Below, piece by piece: positions 45,300 through 56,175 of a stretch of 64,000 nt of DNA. This DNA is from Symsagittifera roscoffensis (taxonomy: Eukaryota; Xenacoelomorpha; Acoela; Convolutidae). The position numbers and the translations under genes are program-made. The first letter of the stretch is position 1. Each line of letters opens with the position of its first letter. The notes beneath the pieces are model-generated. The model did not search any database, was not told the origin of the DNA, and saw only the letters and a list, made by a program, of their open reading frames with translations. The stretch is from the NCBI RefSeq assembly GCF_963678635.1, contig NC_087069.1, forward strand, positions 13,616,660-13,680,659, given 5' to 3'.

Positions 45300-47226
45300 T
45301 CTTCTCTCGATTTTGGGTTCTTCTCTTCACCCGTCATGTGCCGATTCTGCATCATGAGGTATTGCACTAACAGCGTCTTCAACCCCGCGGCACACTTGTA
45401 AGAATAGGTTTCGATGCTCGAGTGGACCTTCCCCATCGACAGGGGCTCCCCATATTTCATCAATCGATGAAAAGACACCAATTCCCCATGGTTTAAGAGC
45501 ACTAGTGCCAGATACCCATCAACCCGGAGTGTCTCTACTCCTCGACTAAACATGTACGCTGGGCCCATGTTGAACAAGTATCTGGGGTAGACCAGATGTA
45601 AAGCTAAAAGCAGGCTGATGGGCATGCCCAGTATCTCCTGCACAAAGGCTCCAAAGATAGTCGCCTTGGTGCCGAACATTTCCGCCATGAATTCTTTCCC
45701 CCAGCAAGGACTTAAGAACTTCAGAATCTCGTGATCCCTTCGAGTCCTCAGCTCGCCCTCTGCGTGCTCTCTCCAGAACCCTCCAATCGTCCCTTCATTG
45801 GCTGCCGAGACAAATCTGGCCACCGTCATCCCTCTTACTTCGGCCAGCTCCAGTTGCTTCTCTGGAAAACTCCAGACTTGCTTCACGAGGGGTGGTGCAT
45901 CCTCCCTCGTCTTATTCGTGGCGTTCTCCAGCCTTGGCGTCAAAAACGGCCACCAGCCATTCTCTTGCGTCAGACGATATTCCATCGACTCTAATTGTTT
46001 CTCCATTTCGGCCACATTTCTTCTCTCGTTACTCGGGCCTCTAGACTTGCCGGTGGAACCTGTGATCGTCACTTCCATGCTCCGAAGCCACAAGCTAGCC
46101 GTCAATTGGTTTATCGCCGAGTGATCGTCCCCGATGACTGGGCTGAGCTTAAGTTGCCTGGCAAAGTTCGACATCTCTAGCAAGAGCACCTCGTCCAATA
46201 CGATCAGGATGTCGGCTAATCCATAAAAGCCTCTCAGTGCATGAGATATGTCCGCCCATGCCGCTGCCAATTCTGACTTGCGGAGCCTCAGGTTCGATGG
46301 CTCCAATTCCCGATTGGGGGCTGCCATTAGGATTCGCCATTCGTTTCCCTCTGCTATCAGGATCAAGACCGCTTACACGAATTGTAGGGCGGGTGACATA
46401 TTCGCGTATCCAGGGGATGTAGTGAACACTACCTTCGTCTTGGAGCCGAATCTCGAGACATCATTCTCTTGCACCTCATTCATCGCCGCAAACAACGTCT
46501 GAATGGCTTCCCATATCTTCCTCGGTGTTGGTTCATTGCCCTTCAGCTGCTCAAGAAGTCCAGCCGCGTGCAGATGATCATTCATTCCTGCAAACAACAG
46601 CAGCTCAGGCTCACAGGGCATCTCCGACTTTATTGCCACCACCAGAGTTAACATCTGGTTTAGTTCGGCTCCTGGCAAAGAGTATATCAGAGTCTCCGGC
46701 CAAAACAGCTTAGGAGATGTTCCTTCAAAGTCTGATCCCGCCACAATGACTACCCTCGCAGCAGCTGGATCTGCTCTATCGTAAACTGTCAAAGTCTTGG
46801 CCAGCTGGGTGCTCCCACAGGGCTTCCCGTACCTGGGATCTTCCGCCAACCTCGAGCCTTCGTAGGCGGCATCTGGCAATTCCACTTCCCCGGATTCAGC
46901 AGCTTGTCCACTACCCTCAACTGTGCCGGGGTCGCCAATTTGATCCTGGCGATGCTCGTTCGGTGTTTGGGGGGTTCTGCTATGAGTCCAGGACTCCCCA
47001 GCAGCTTGAGGGGTCTATAGTTGATAGGTCCCATGATCGCTTTCGTGGGGATACCGGTCAGGTCCGCGGTCTCCATCAGTTTTGCTCTCGAGAAGTGCGT
47101 CTCATGAGCCCTCAACCAGTCCACGCAATGATGTCTGCTCAAGTCCTCGTGCGACACTCGTTCAATACCCAGAGTCTCCGCCAATTCTCGCCTGCATTCC
47201 GAACCTTCTAGGTCTAACCCTTTCAC
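45200..47226 (-). pseudogene. ORF2 linker and second SGNH-like segment, copy B
   Basis: Frames 47226-46789, 46885-46373 and 46366-45200. The first reads directly on from the SGNH frame after one TAG (47229-47227). VVIVAGSDFEGTSP, IYSLPGAELNQML, LLFAGMNDHLHA and a later IGDDH reproduce the block order of an SGNH hydrolase without the GDS serine. The stop after LQFV at 46373 is Tyr in copy A. The remainder is conserved but unassigned. Confidence 0.6.
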
Positions 47227-48258
47227 CTACTCTGGATATCTCAAGCGAGTGGTCTCCTTAGGCCTCTCCACCCGCTTGCTCTCTGCCACTACCACTGAGG
47301 ATGTTACCGAACCTGGGGGCGTTGATGAGGTCACCTCCTCAGACTCCATTGGCATAGCACTCGGCAATCTGGCCTGGTTGCTCCTTGAGCTGTCTCTAGA
47401 GTCGACCCTCGGTCCCAAACGACTAGACAAAGCCCTTGAGGCAAGGAATGGTGGGTTCGGAGGTGGCCCGAATGTGAATTGGGCCGTCTCTAGCAGATCC
47501 GCCTCCAGCGCATTTATGTGTCCTTGAAAGACGTCATTCAGCCACTCGACTCCCCTCGGTCTGTCGAAGTGAATTCCATCTATGGAGGTGTCTTCAGGGA
47601 ATCCCGCCTGCTCCATCCGTTCCGCCACGTCCAACAATCTGATGGGTAGCACACTCTTCCGGTGAATTTCTCGAATCACCCCGTTCAGGTTCCGCACCTT
47701 CTCGTTCATTTCCAAGGCGTGTTGATCGAACTTCATGTTGTAAGGGACGGTACATACTGTTAATAGGATAGGATCCATCTGGATCCTTAGCTCCTCGAGA
47801 AGGCAACTCATCTTGTCGTGCAACCTCGTTACTTTCCTCGCTTCTCCCCTCGATACATCATTCGTTCCGATCAACAGCGTCACCGTGTATACCTTTGTCA
47901 TCCCTAGCATCTCAAGCGTTGCCAATATCTGTGGCGTGGCAGCTCCAGCCAAACTCAAGATTCCTGTCTGCCGGTGCGATTGGATCCGGGTCAACACCCG
48001 CAATAGGCTGTCCCCTATGATTAGGTGGACCGCGCCTTCTGGCACACGGGGTGGCGCAAGATATTCCACCCAGGCTGCATCATGAAAGCAATCCCTCCTG
48101 GTCCTCTGTTCCGCATTCCAATCCAGCCGATTGTGCCTGTGGTACCTCTTTTCGGTGTTCTTCTTATAACTCGAGATCATGACGCTCCTGACCGGCTGTT
48201 CCCTCCACGTTGGAGGAAGCTCCGCCCTCGCCGAGCTTTCACGACTTCTCTGCCGCAA
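47227..48258 (-). pseudogene. SGNH/GDSL-type hydrolase domain of ORF2, copy B
   Basis: Over 343 open codons the domain has all four SGNH blocks: block I IIGDSLLR with Ser84 (48009-48007), block II SLAGAATPQ with Gly105, block III GTND with Asn133 (47862-47860), and block V DGIH with Asp227 and His230 (47580-47578, 47571-47569). SGNH enzymes are esterases, lipases or carbohydrate deacetylases. The substrate cannot be told from the sequence. A serine-rich tail follows to the TAG at 47229-47227, which is sense in copy A. Esterase domains are known in CR1-like non-LTR elements, but one downstream of a Gypsy integrase is unusual. The domain itself looks catalytically complete in this copy. Confidence 0.82.
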
Positions 48259-48275
48259 TCTCTCGTTCAGCTCCT

Positions 48276-49205
48276 TCAGACGCGATGAGCTGCCGCATCC
48301 ATCAGCGGGCGTATGGGCTGCGTTTCTAGGCTGCGCAAGGAGGACGTTGCTCCATTCGGTATCCAGACTTCCAACCCTCCACTCATGTGTTCTCGAGCCT
48401 CGCGGTCAAGGTTGAACCGTCCTCTTGCCCTGGGGGCCTCATCCACTTCCATGCGTGACTCTGGCCTCGAGCTGATGACCACTCGCTCCTTTGGCCTGGC
48501 TCCCTTCTGTGCATCAAGTTCACGTTGTCGTTGTTCTATTCTCTCCATCTCCGACTTCAGTTGCTCACAATTCGCGGCATTCTCCCGCACCCTTAGTTCC
48601 TGCTGATGTTCAGCCCGCAGCATCTCAAGCAACCTCAGAGTCTGATCTCGTTCGATGACCGCCTGGTCCCTTTCCAGGTGAGCCTTTTCCCGATCCAGCT
48701 TTGCCTGATCCCGATCGAGGTTTGCCTTGTTCCTTTCCCTCTGCGTCTTCTCGAGCTCTTTCTTTAGAACACCAAGATCCGGATATGCCTCAGTCGTCTG
48801 TTGCGCTCGCGTCATCGATGGCACCTTACTCGAGCTCTGGCCTGTCGATCTTGCTGATGGCCTAGTTGGTAGTGGGAATTATCCTGCGCCATATTCGGTA
48901 TTGTTACTCAGGCCAGGATTCCTTGCCAAGTCAAAGCCCCTTACTCCTCCATCCACATTCCAAGACAACCATCTGGTCTGCTCCTGATTTGATATTCCCT
49001 CGGTGGTATAGCCGACCATCAAGACAGCCTCCGTCGCAGACTCCCTGCACTCACCCTGTTCTTCCAGCTGGAGGATGGCATTCAGCATCACCGCCATTCT
49101 CTCGTCTATTTGGGTATAATCCAGGTCCCTCAGGCGTCTGTACAGCTCATCGAGAGTAGGCTTCTTCAGGGCCGCGGGCATGGATTTCCAGAACCTGTCT
49201 GCCAT
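48276..49205 (-). pseudogene. ORF2 N-terminus and coiled coil, copy B
   Basis: Starts at ATG 49205-49203. The frame is open to TAA at about 48881 and continues in the same frame to 48276. The TAA is a sense codon in copy A. Residues about 140-190 form strict heptads such as LDRDQAK, LDREKAH, LERDQAV, IERDQTL: a coiled coil likely to oligomerise the protein. A frame shift near 48270 separates it from the hydrolase, and copy A is unbroken there. Confidence 0.7.
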
Positions 49206-49719
49206 TCTCTGTGACTTCGGGATGTATTCAAGTATTCACCAGCTCAAGAATTACCTTACCAACTCAAGATTTACCTTACCAACTCAAGAATTAACCTACT
49301 CAAGAATTCTCTAGAAATGCTCCCTTGCAAATACTTGCTGCAGGTGTCGATTATCGCGAGTTCAGTCAAGATTTCCCTTTCTGTCTCTCGCTTGAGTGTA
49401 TTTGGATTTTCAACTTTGTTTTTCAAACTTGATCTGAAAACAGAAACCATATTAAGACTTAACATGTCATGTTCCTAACCTAGAAACCCCCCTTTTACCA
49501 GTATGGTTAAAATCTTATCATTTTCATCCCACTTGAAACAATTCAATTGGAACTTTTCTAAAAGCATGCAGATTCATTTTATGTTTTGGCACCGTCAATT
49601 CTTCTGAAATTCAATTGTCATGCCAATCGCGTTTTAAGATCCCTTTACCTGTGCCGCACCCCAGTACCTAACTCAAGACTCCTCCCTCACGCCCAAATCG
49701 AGACCCCCGTGTACCCAAC
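49206..49719 (-). promoter_or_regulatory. Spacer between pol and ORF2 with splice-acceptor-like site, copy B
   Basis: No coding content. On the minus strand TTTCTGTTTTCAG ends at 49434, corresponding to the acceptor-like site of copy A at 29468. Several AAGGTAA and TGGTAAG donors and repeated ACTCAAGA/TCTTGAGT words lie at 49240-49310. The conserved pyrimidine-AG in a diverged spacer supports splicing to ORF2. Confidence 0.4.
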
Positions 49720-50520
49720 TCAGGCGATGCTCAAGTAGTATTTCTTGTGAAGATACACCAGTATCTCAGTTTCCGCGAAGACTACGTGTAGGATAGCGTA
49801 CAATTCCCTTGAGCTCAATTTACCCCTGTTTGGGTCATACACCGGCATTGAGACCTCCGTTATTCCTTTTTCAATCATGAAGTCTCGTAGTCTTGTTACT
49901 GCCAACATCACGTGTTCGGGATCAATTGTGTTGCTGTCATTGACCCTGGTCACTAGGAAGCACAGATATTTGCCCGGGACTTGTGCCACTGATGGTGGAA
50001 GCGCTGCCATCCCTCCCAGTCCTGTTCTCTGTCTGAACAGAAACTCCACATTCTGGTACTCTCTTTTGAAGTCAGCTTCAAATCTTGATTTGAAACTCAT
50101 GTCCGCCGTGATGCAGATCGCGCTAGTCCTTTTTGACAGGATGAAGTCGCTATCCGTTATCATGATGTTTTCCGAGTACTCATTGGGTATTTCAAATTTC
50201 GTTTTGAAATTCCGACCTATGGTAGGCTCTGGCTCTTCTTTTCCAGTTCCAATTCGCTTGTTTCTCTCACTTCCTTGAGCTTCATTATCATCAAATTTTC
50301 GGTGTGGGTAAGTCCTACCCCCACTCCCCGGACAAAAATATTTATCGACGTCCCCGTCGATGCTGTCGGGTCTGAATTGTCCGGAGGAATGTCCAGTGGC
50401 CTGTCTGTTGCCGTCCATCCGAAAAGAGGGTCCTCTGCCTTCATATATTTTTCCGATGCCACGTCGACTTGTTGAATGCTTTGTCCTTCGTAGCTTTCGT
50501 CTTTGACATCGCGCATCCAC
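49720..50520 (-). pseudogene. Macro-like domain at the pol C-terminus, copy B
   Basis: The last 155 codons correspond to the macro-like domain of copy A (28715-29183) with about 94 percent base identity. Motifs are AICITADMSFKSR, KYLCFLVTRVND, ITEVSMPVYDPNRG and HVVFAETEILV. The preceding acidic linker is broken by shifts near 50520 and 50235. The stop at 49720-49722 (after YYLSIA) is shared by both copies, so it is the true end of pol. Confidence 0.72.
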
Positions 50521-51967
50521 CTAGTATCCTCAAGTTCGTGTTCTCCCTCCTCTTTATCTCACTCTGTTCGAGATCCGTCTCCATTTCTGGTGTCGAGTAG
50601 TCTTCCTGCGGATAGTGTCCACCATCGTTAATGACCTGCCATTCCTCTTCGGCTTCCAGTTCGCCTGCACTGAGTAGTTCCTCGCCCATCTTGTCTGGCT
50701 GTATCTTATCAATCAAGAAGTCATCCCCGTATCTGTTGTACCTCATGCCGGTCCGTTTACGATTGCCAGTCCTGGTTCCCGGTGGTATTGGTCGATCTGG
50801 CTCCATCCACTTCGGCACCTCATCTTGCTCCGGGTCTTTCCAGTCTTCTTCTACAAACGATCCTGCTTCAGACTCCACCTCTATCTTTTCATTGACGTCC
50901 AAACTCAAGTTCTCATTACCATCCTTTTGCTCTCTGGTGCCTTTTTCATTCACTTCACACGCTGGCTCTACCACCAGGTACTCGAGACCCTCCATGTCCT
51001 TCGGTATGCACCAGTCCTCCGGGGACGGGACGTGAGGCTTCAGGTTTTCATAATGTGCTACTCGCCCAGTACTCAAGCGGTAGAACCGTCCTTGTTGATG
51101 TACTTCCGTTATCATGAATGGTCCCCTCCACTTCTTGAGTAGTTTCTTTGTTCCCTTGGGCGGTATGACATTTTGGAAGACCCACACGTATTGGCCCACT
51201 TCATATGGTTTTGCTTGTAATATTTTTTCGTCATATTTTCTGCGTTGTCTCATTTGCGCTTGCGCCGTGTTCCTCCTGTATAGCTCGTTTAGCTCCTGTT
51301 GTCTTTTGATCGCTTCTTTCACGTATGCCTGAGGCGACGTCCTTTTCCCCTCGTATTCCGGGTAAGAGAATGTCAGAGGCATCGCTCTCTCCCTGCCCGT
51401 CAACATCATGAAAGGACTGATGCCCGTCGTTGAGTGCTGTGTACTGTTGTAGGCCCCTACTACCTGTGGCAGGTATTTATCCCAGTCCGTCATGTATCTT
51501 GAGCAGTACACCCTTAACATGTTGACCAGTGTCCTGTTCTGTCTCTCTACCAACCCGTTGGTCTGTGGTTGGTAGGTCGTCGAGTGTGCTTGAGCAATGT
51601 GCGATCTCCTCGTCAATTCTTTTGTCAAGTCCCTCGCAAAAGCTTTGCCGTTGTCCGAATGGAAAGTCATTGGACAACCATACTGCGATATCCAATGCGT
51701 TATCAGATGATCACATGTCTCCTCGGCCGAGGCTGTCTGGCACGGAACCGCTTCCGCCAACTTTGTGAAGTGGTCTATTATAACCAGTATCTGGTTATAT
51801 CCCGACTCCGTCATGCAGATTTTTTGATGGTCTATCTGCACCACTTCATTGAACTCTGAGCTCTCAACGGATTGAGGGGGAACTTCATCTTCCTTGGGTC
51901 TTTTACCTGGAGACATGCCAGGCAGGCATTCACCCATCTCTCGCAAGCTTTTCTCATTCCTGGCCAA
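50441..51967 (-). pseudogene. Integrase catalytic core and GPY/F domain, copy B
   Basis: 508 open codons hold the DD35E core (VVQIDHQK, FHSDNGKAF, GLVERQNRTL), then without a break VGQYVWVFQNV and the GPY/F module KWRGPFMITEVHQQGRFYRL, then the acidic linker. Copy A is stopped and shifted in exactly this stretch. Bases are about 98 percent identical to copy A across the core. The N-terminal zinc-binding part lies in the preceding frame. A shift near 51900 separates them. Confidence 0.9.
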
Positions 51968-52424
51968 TCAAACCTGTGAAGTATCCTTTGTTGTACTTTA
52001 TCTATCCCCTGGTGCCCCATCTGGTCGTGCGATCTGAAAAGCACCTCCGTTTGATACAATTGTGGTAGTATGATGAAGTTGTGTTTGTGTAATATCTTCT
52101 CCTCATCTCTCTTTTGCACGCTACCACCCCATCAGCTGTGTGATAGAGTAAGTCTTTCTTTTCTTTGTAGAACTGGCTCAAGATCTTGTAGCTGTCGTCC
52201 TCGAGTTCCCCCTTCTCCTTGACCCCCGAGTGGATCCATTTGGAGAGCTTACTTGTCATTTTGTCATTCTTTTGGGCTCTTACTAGGTCTGACAGCCTAT
52301 ATCTCGCCTTGACATGCTCCTTTAGCGCCCTGATCTGTCCATTCATCTCACCAGGGTTGTGGATGTCATCACTCAGCTTCACGCATATCATCCTTTTCAC
52401 GATTTTCATGTCATCTTCTGGCAC
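51832..52424 (-). pseudogene. Integrase N-terminal zinc-binding domain, copy B
   Basis: Two overlapping frames (52424-52002 and 52119-51832). The second has HDQMGHQG (the two His) and CLAC (the two Cys), the HHCC module that precedes the catalytic core. A shift near 52110 joins it to the upstream region with LKEHVKARYRLSDL and KWIHSGVKEKGEL. Conserved with copy A residues 1-185. Confidence 0.85.
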
Positions 52425-52500
52425 CAGATTCGTTCTGACGTTTGAGTTCCATGACAGTTCCCTGAATGGCTTCCTTGAAACCGCAATTTTCTCAAGTTCT

Positions 52501-53375
52501 TCACCACCTCGTATCTCGTATCTCTTGTATGTCCAGATTGTACGTTCCTGAAGATGGATCCGTCTGTAACTCTCTGTCGTGGTTTCTTATCTTCTCTTCC
52601 GCCAATATCATGCACAGACTGTCTTGGTTTTCGCTGCTCTCATCCGAGTCTTCATCCCATTCTTCACGCTCCCCGGACAATTTCCCTTCTCCGGTTTCTT
52701 CTTCTTCCGTGAACATGGACCACTCCCCGGACTCTTGATCTAGTCCCAGGTATTCAGCTTCTTCTTTGAACGCCGATTTCTTGTTCCTAACCTTAGTCTG
52801 CTCCAGAATGTTTTCGGAGATTTTGTCAACTAGTGACCGCACGACGTCCTTGCTATCAGTGACGCTTCCTGTTGAGGAGTCAGTATTGTTCACTGTTTCT
52901 TTTCTCCGAAGTATAGTGACTTCCGGTTCCTCTTGACCCTTCTCTTGGATCGCGGGCTTATCATCTGATAGTTTCTCAAGCAGCCTCCTTAAGTCATCAT
53001 CTATCTGTGCAGTTCCCGCTTCTACCAGGTTAAGATCATAACCTTTCGCCTTGAGCGTTTCCCTCACGATCTTGGACTTGAGTATTATCTCTATCGGAAT
53101 CCTTCTGCTCCTCTTCAAGATGGTCTTTTCTGGAGGTTCTTTAGGTAATTCGGGATGATCTTCAATCGGTTTGCCTGATTTGTCCAGCCATCTCGTGAGT
53201 GGAAGACTGTCGTACGTTTCCTTGTCCATGAAGGAGAAGCCATCTTTGATCTCAGGTCTGTCTGCCTCTCTTTGTTCTTGTCTCTCGTAGAACTCCGTCT
53301 TCTTACTCAGGCTGTCGGCATTTTGATGTTTATCTCGTGTTCTATGCTCAATTATCATGTTGTATCTATCCAGGC
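52501..53375 (-). pseudogene. RNase H tail and acidic linker of pol, copy B
   Basis: Begins with RLDRYNMIIEHRTR and KHQNADSLSKK, the end of Ty3/Gypsy RNase H (the H-x-x-ADxLS motif). Everything upstream (protease, RT, most of RNase H) is missing, and gag sequence lies immediately before it. The rest is the Glu/Ser-rich linker to integrase, aligned to copy A from 53030 downwards. The deletion lies at about 53375. Confidence 0.85.
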
Positions 53376-54022
53376 GAACTATCCACGCCTATCTTGATGA
53401 AGCATCTCGCGCCTATCTTGATGATTAAGCCACTATAGTACTCGTGTTCCTCCATCTGGCTCATATCCTCCTCATCCGATGCGTATCCTAGACTCTTCAT
53501 GCCTTGTTTGTATGTTGTGCAGTCAGCCACGTGGTGATCCGCCGACCCGCAGTTCGCGCATGATCTGCGCTTGTCCATGTCATCTCTAGGCTTGTACCAT
53601 GACGACCACTGAGGTTGGCTTCCCCCTTGCGTGTTCCTGTTTTCTGAATATGAGTATTTCTTAGGCTTCATCAGCATGTATTCCCTTGATTTCTGTCTCA
53701 TTTATTCTGGGGTCGGTGCGCTGTCTTTCGACAATGTGTAGTATGTTGCTAACATTGTTCTTAAGTCATCACTTTTTACCCCATCAATGAACTTCGAGGC
53801 AATGCTAAAGTTTCTTCTGTTTGTCGACTCCTCTGGGTCACTCCTTCTTCTCAAGCTCTCAAGGTCATCTAGGAACCGATCAATTGACTCATCGTCCCAC
53901 TGCCTTCTCTTTTCAAATCGCATCATCGCTTGGTGACCCTTCATGCCTGACCCGAATCGATTCAGCAATATTTCGAAGATTTTGTCCGCGGTATCGCGTT
54001 CTTCTTCTTTCTTAGCAACCAC
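53366..54022 (-). pseudogene. gag capsid and nucleocapsid, copy B
   Basis: 54022-53702 resembles the retrotransposon gag domain: ILLNRFGSGMKGHQAMMRFE, RRQWDDESIDRFLDDL and a segment ending DDLRTMLATYY. One in-frame TAA (53704-53702) follows, then 53701-53366 with a canonical zinc knuckle CANCGSADHHVADC (C-X2-C-X4-H-X4-C). Gag assembles the particle and the knuckle binds the RNA. The frame then runs into the pol deletion. Confidence 0.85.
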
Positions 54023-54823
54023 TTATCTTTTTTGATGTTCTCATCTCGTTCTCCATTAGTGGCATCTACCTTGTCTGACATCTGCTGGAGTTTCTCCTCT
54101 GTTGCCCTGGCTAGGTTAAAGTAACTGTCCAGATACTCGTGTTTGTTGTATTTCAACTCTTTCCTTATTGAGTCTCTGTCTTCCTCAGTGTACTTTAGTT
54201 TTTTGTCGATCTGATTCAGTTTTGTCAGGTCGCCAAGCTCAAGAGTAGCTGTTTCATAACCAGCCGTTGTCCTATTTTCGGCCGTGGCTTCGGTTCTAGC
54301 TTGTTCTTCCTTTAGGTCGGCTTCTGTCGCCTTCGTGCTCACTGTTCCAAATGTTCATGCTCTTTCAGTTTTTGATTCTTCGGCCGTGTTGTCTCTCGAT
54401 TTCATTCCGACCATCATCGCCAACTTATCTGTAAAGGATGTCTTCTTCACTTGAGAGTCGTCCTTCACCGTTTCTCGGGTATTGCCAGTTGTGTCTTCCA
54501 ATGCGTGCGTCTATCGGCGAAAACTCCACGGTTTTTGGATTTTGCTCTTCCATGTGGGGCATCGGTGTGGATTCCGTTGTCTTCTTCTCATCGCTCTGGT
54601 CTGGTGTCTCTAGATCGATTTCATTTAAGGGCTCCACCTGTTTGTCTTTGGCACCTTCTCTCGTCTTGTTCTCGGTACTACTCCTCGTGCTGACCATGAT
54701 AACTGAAAAGTTATCTTTTGTTTTCTTTGGGCCCATTGATGTCGTTCCGCGCAGCGACAAGTTATATTTCGTGTTTGATCCAGTTGACCTTTTTTCGAGC
54801 ACCGGTACCCTACTCCGTCTCAT
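53962..54823 (-). pseudogene. gag N-terminal region, copy B
   Basis: 54823-54425 encodes a basic then Thr/Glu-rich stretch (NFSVIMVSTRSSTENKTREG, VEFSPIDARIG). 54342-53962 in another frame encodes a helical, charged stretch (DKKLKYTEEDRDSIRKELK) that may be a coiled coil. It overlaps the gag core by 61 bases because of a shift. The likely start is the ATG at 54823-54821, the first in this frame after the leader. Confidence 0.6.
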
Positions 54824-55184
54824 TATTTCTATTTACAATTGCTCTTATTTACAATATTATTATATACACAATTGTATTCTAAGAATAAAGTCTTTTGTGA
54901 AAGAAAAAAATTTTAAAAGGAAATATACAACGTGATAAGAACAATGTTCCCAGTTCTCTTTCAAAACCTTTCGAGAAACTTTCTTTATTTGTGGCCTCAA
55001 CCGGACCGGGCTCCGACTAGTCTTGTTCTGTTTTAATTCTGTCTTAAAACACTTATTGTAATTTTTACTCCAATTTTTATACCGTCCAAAGACTTCCAGT
55101 TACCGTCCCTACTCTTCTTTGTACCGTCCCAGGCTTTTTTCTGCTGTCCCAAGAAGAATGTTCGGTACTGTCCCAGTAATTTTG
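54824..55184 (-). other. Leader between LTR minisatellite and gag, copy B
   Basis: Should include the end of the 5' LTR and the primer-binding site. The best candidate, CGGAGCCCGGTCCGG on the minus strand near 55010, does not clearly match a tRNA 3' end, so I leave both the LTR end and the primer site open. Confidence 0.35.
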
Positions 55185-56175
55185 TCAGTGTCCCAAGACC
55201 CCTGTCCCGAGAGTACTATTCCAGGACTACTGTCCCAAGACTGTCTCAAGGCTACTGCCCCAAGGTTAGTGCCCCAAGACTACTGTCCCAAGACTAGTGT
55301 CCCAAGGCTAGTCTCCCAAGACTACTGTCCCAAGGCTACTGTCCCAAGGCTAATGTCCCAAGACTACTGTCCCAAGGCTAGTGTCCCAAGGCTAGTGTCC
55401 CAAGACTACTGTCCCAAGGCTACTGTCCCAAGGCTAGTGTCCCAAGGCTACTATCCCAAGACTAGTGTCCCAAGGCTAGTGTCCCAAGGCTACTATCCCA
55501 AGACTAGTGTCCCAAGGCTACTGTCCCAAGACTACTGTCCCAAGGCTAGTGTCCCAACACCACTGTCCCAAGGCTACTGTCCCAAGGCTAGTGTCCCAAG
55601 GCCACTATCCCAAGACTAGTGTCCCAAGGCTAGTCTCCCAAGGCTACTATCCCAAGACTAGTGTCCCAAGGCTACTGTCCCAAGACTACTGTCCCAAGGC
55701 TAGTGTCACAAGACCACTGTCCCAAGATCACTATCCCAAGACCACTGTCCCAAGACTACTGTCCCAAGACCACTATCCCAAGACCACTGTCCCAAGACCA
55801 CTGTCCCAAGACCACTGTCCCAAGACCACTGTCCCAAGACTAGTGTCCCAAGACCACTGTCCCAAGACCACTGTCCCAAGACCACTGTCCCAAGACTAGT
55901 GTCCCAAGGCTACTGTCCCAAGACTACTGTCCCAAGACCACTCTCCCAAGACCACTGTCCCAAGACCACTGTCCCAAGACCACTGTCCCAAGACCACTGT
56001 TCCAAGACCACTGTCCCAAGACCACTGTCCCAAGACCACTGTCCCACGACTGTACCAAGACTGTTCTGGTCCAAGACTGTCCCAGGACTGCACTGTCCCA
56101 AGACTGTCCCCAGACTGCACTGTCCCAAGACTTCTCCGGTACTGTCCCAAGACTTCTTTGGCACTGTCCCAAGAC
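55185..56175. repeat. 14-bp minisatellite CCCAAGACTACTGT, about 70 copies
   Basis: Reverse complement of the array at 5406-6127. Units vary at the last six bases (ACTACTGT, GCTAGTGT, ACCACTGT), and 55740-56045 is almost pure CCCAAGACCACTGT. It lies in the 5' LTR region of copy B. The long frames on both strands are artefacts of the repeat. Confidence 0.95.

Noticed and set aside
25898-53030. Palindrome as a pure assembly artefact
   Set aside because: The arms differ by many silent and non-silent changes and have different breaks, so they are distinct copies. A misjoin at 39378 remains possible but not a mirrored read.
55000-55030. Primer-binding site CGGAGCCCGGTCCGG for copy B
   Set aside because: Does not begin with the usual TGG complement of a tRNA CCA end and matches no tRNA I can name.
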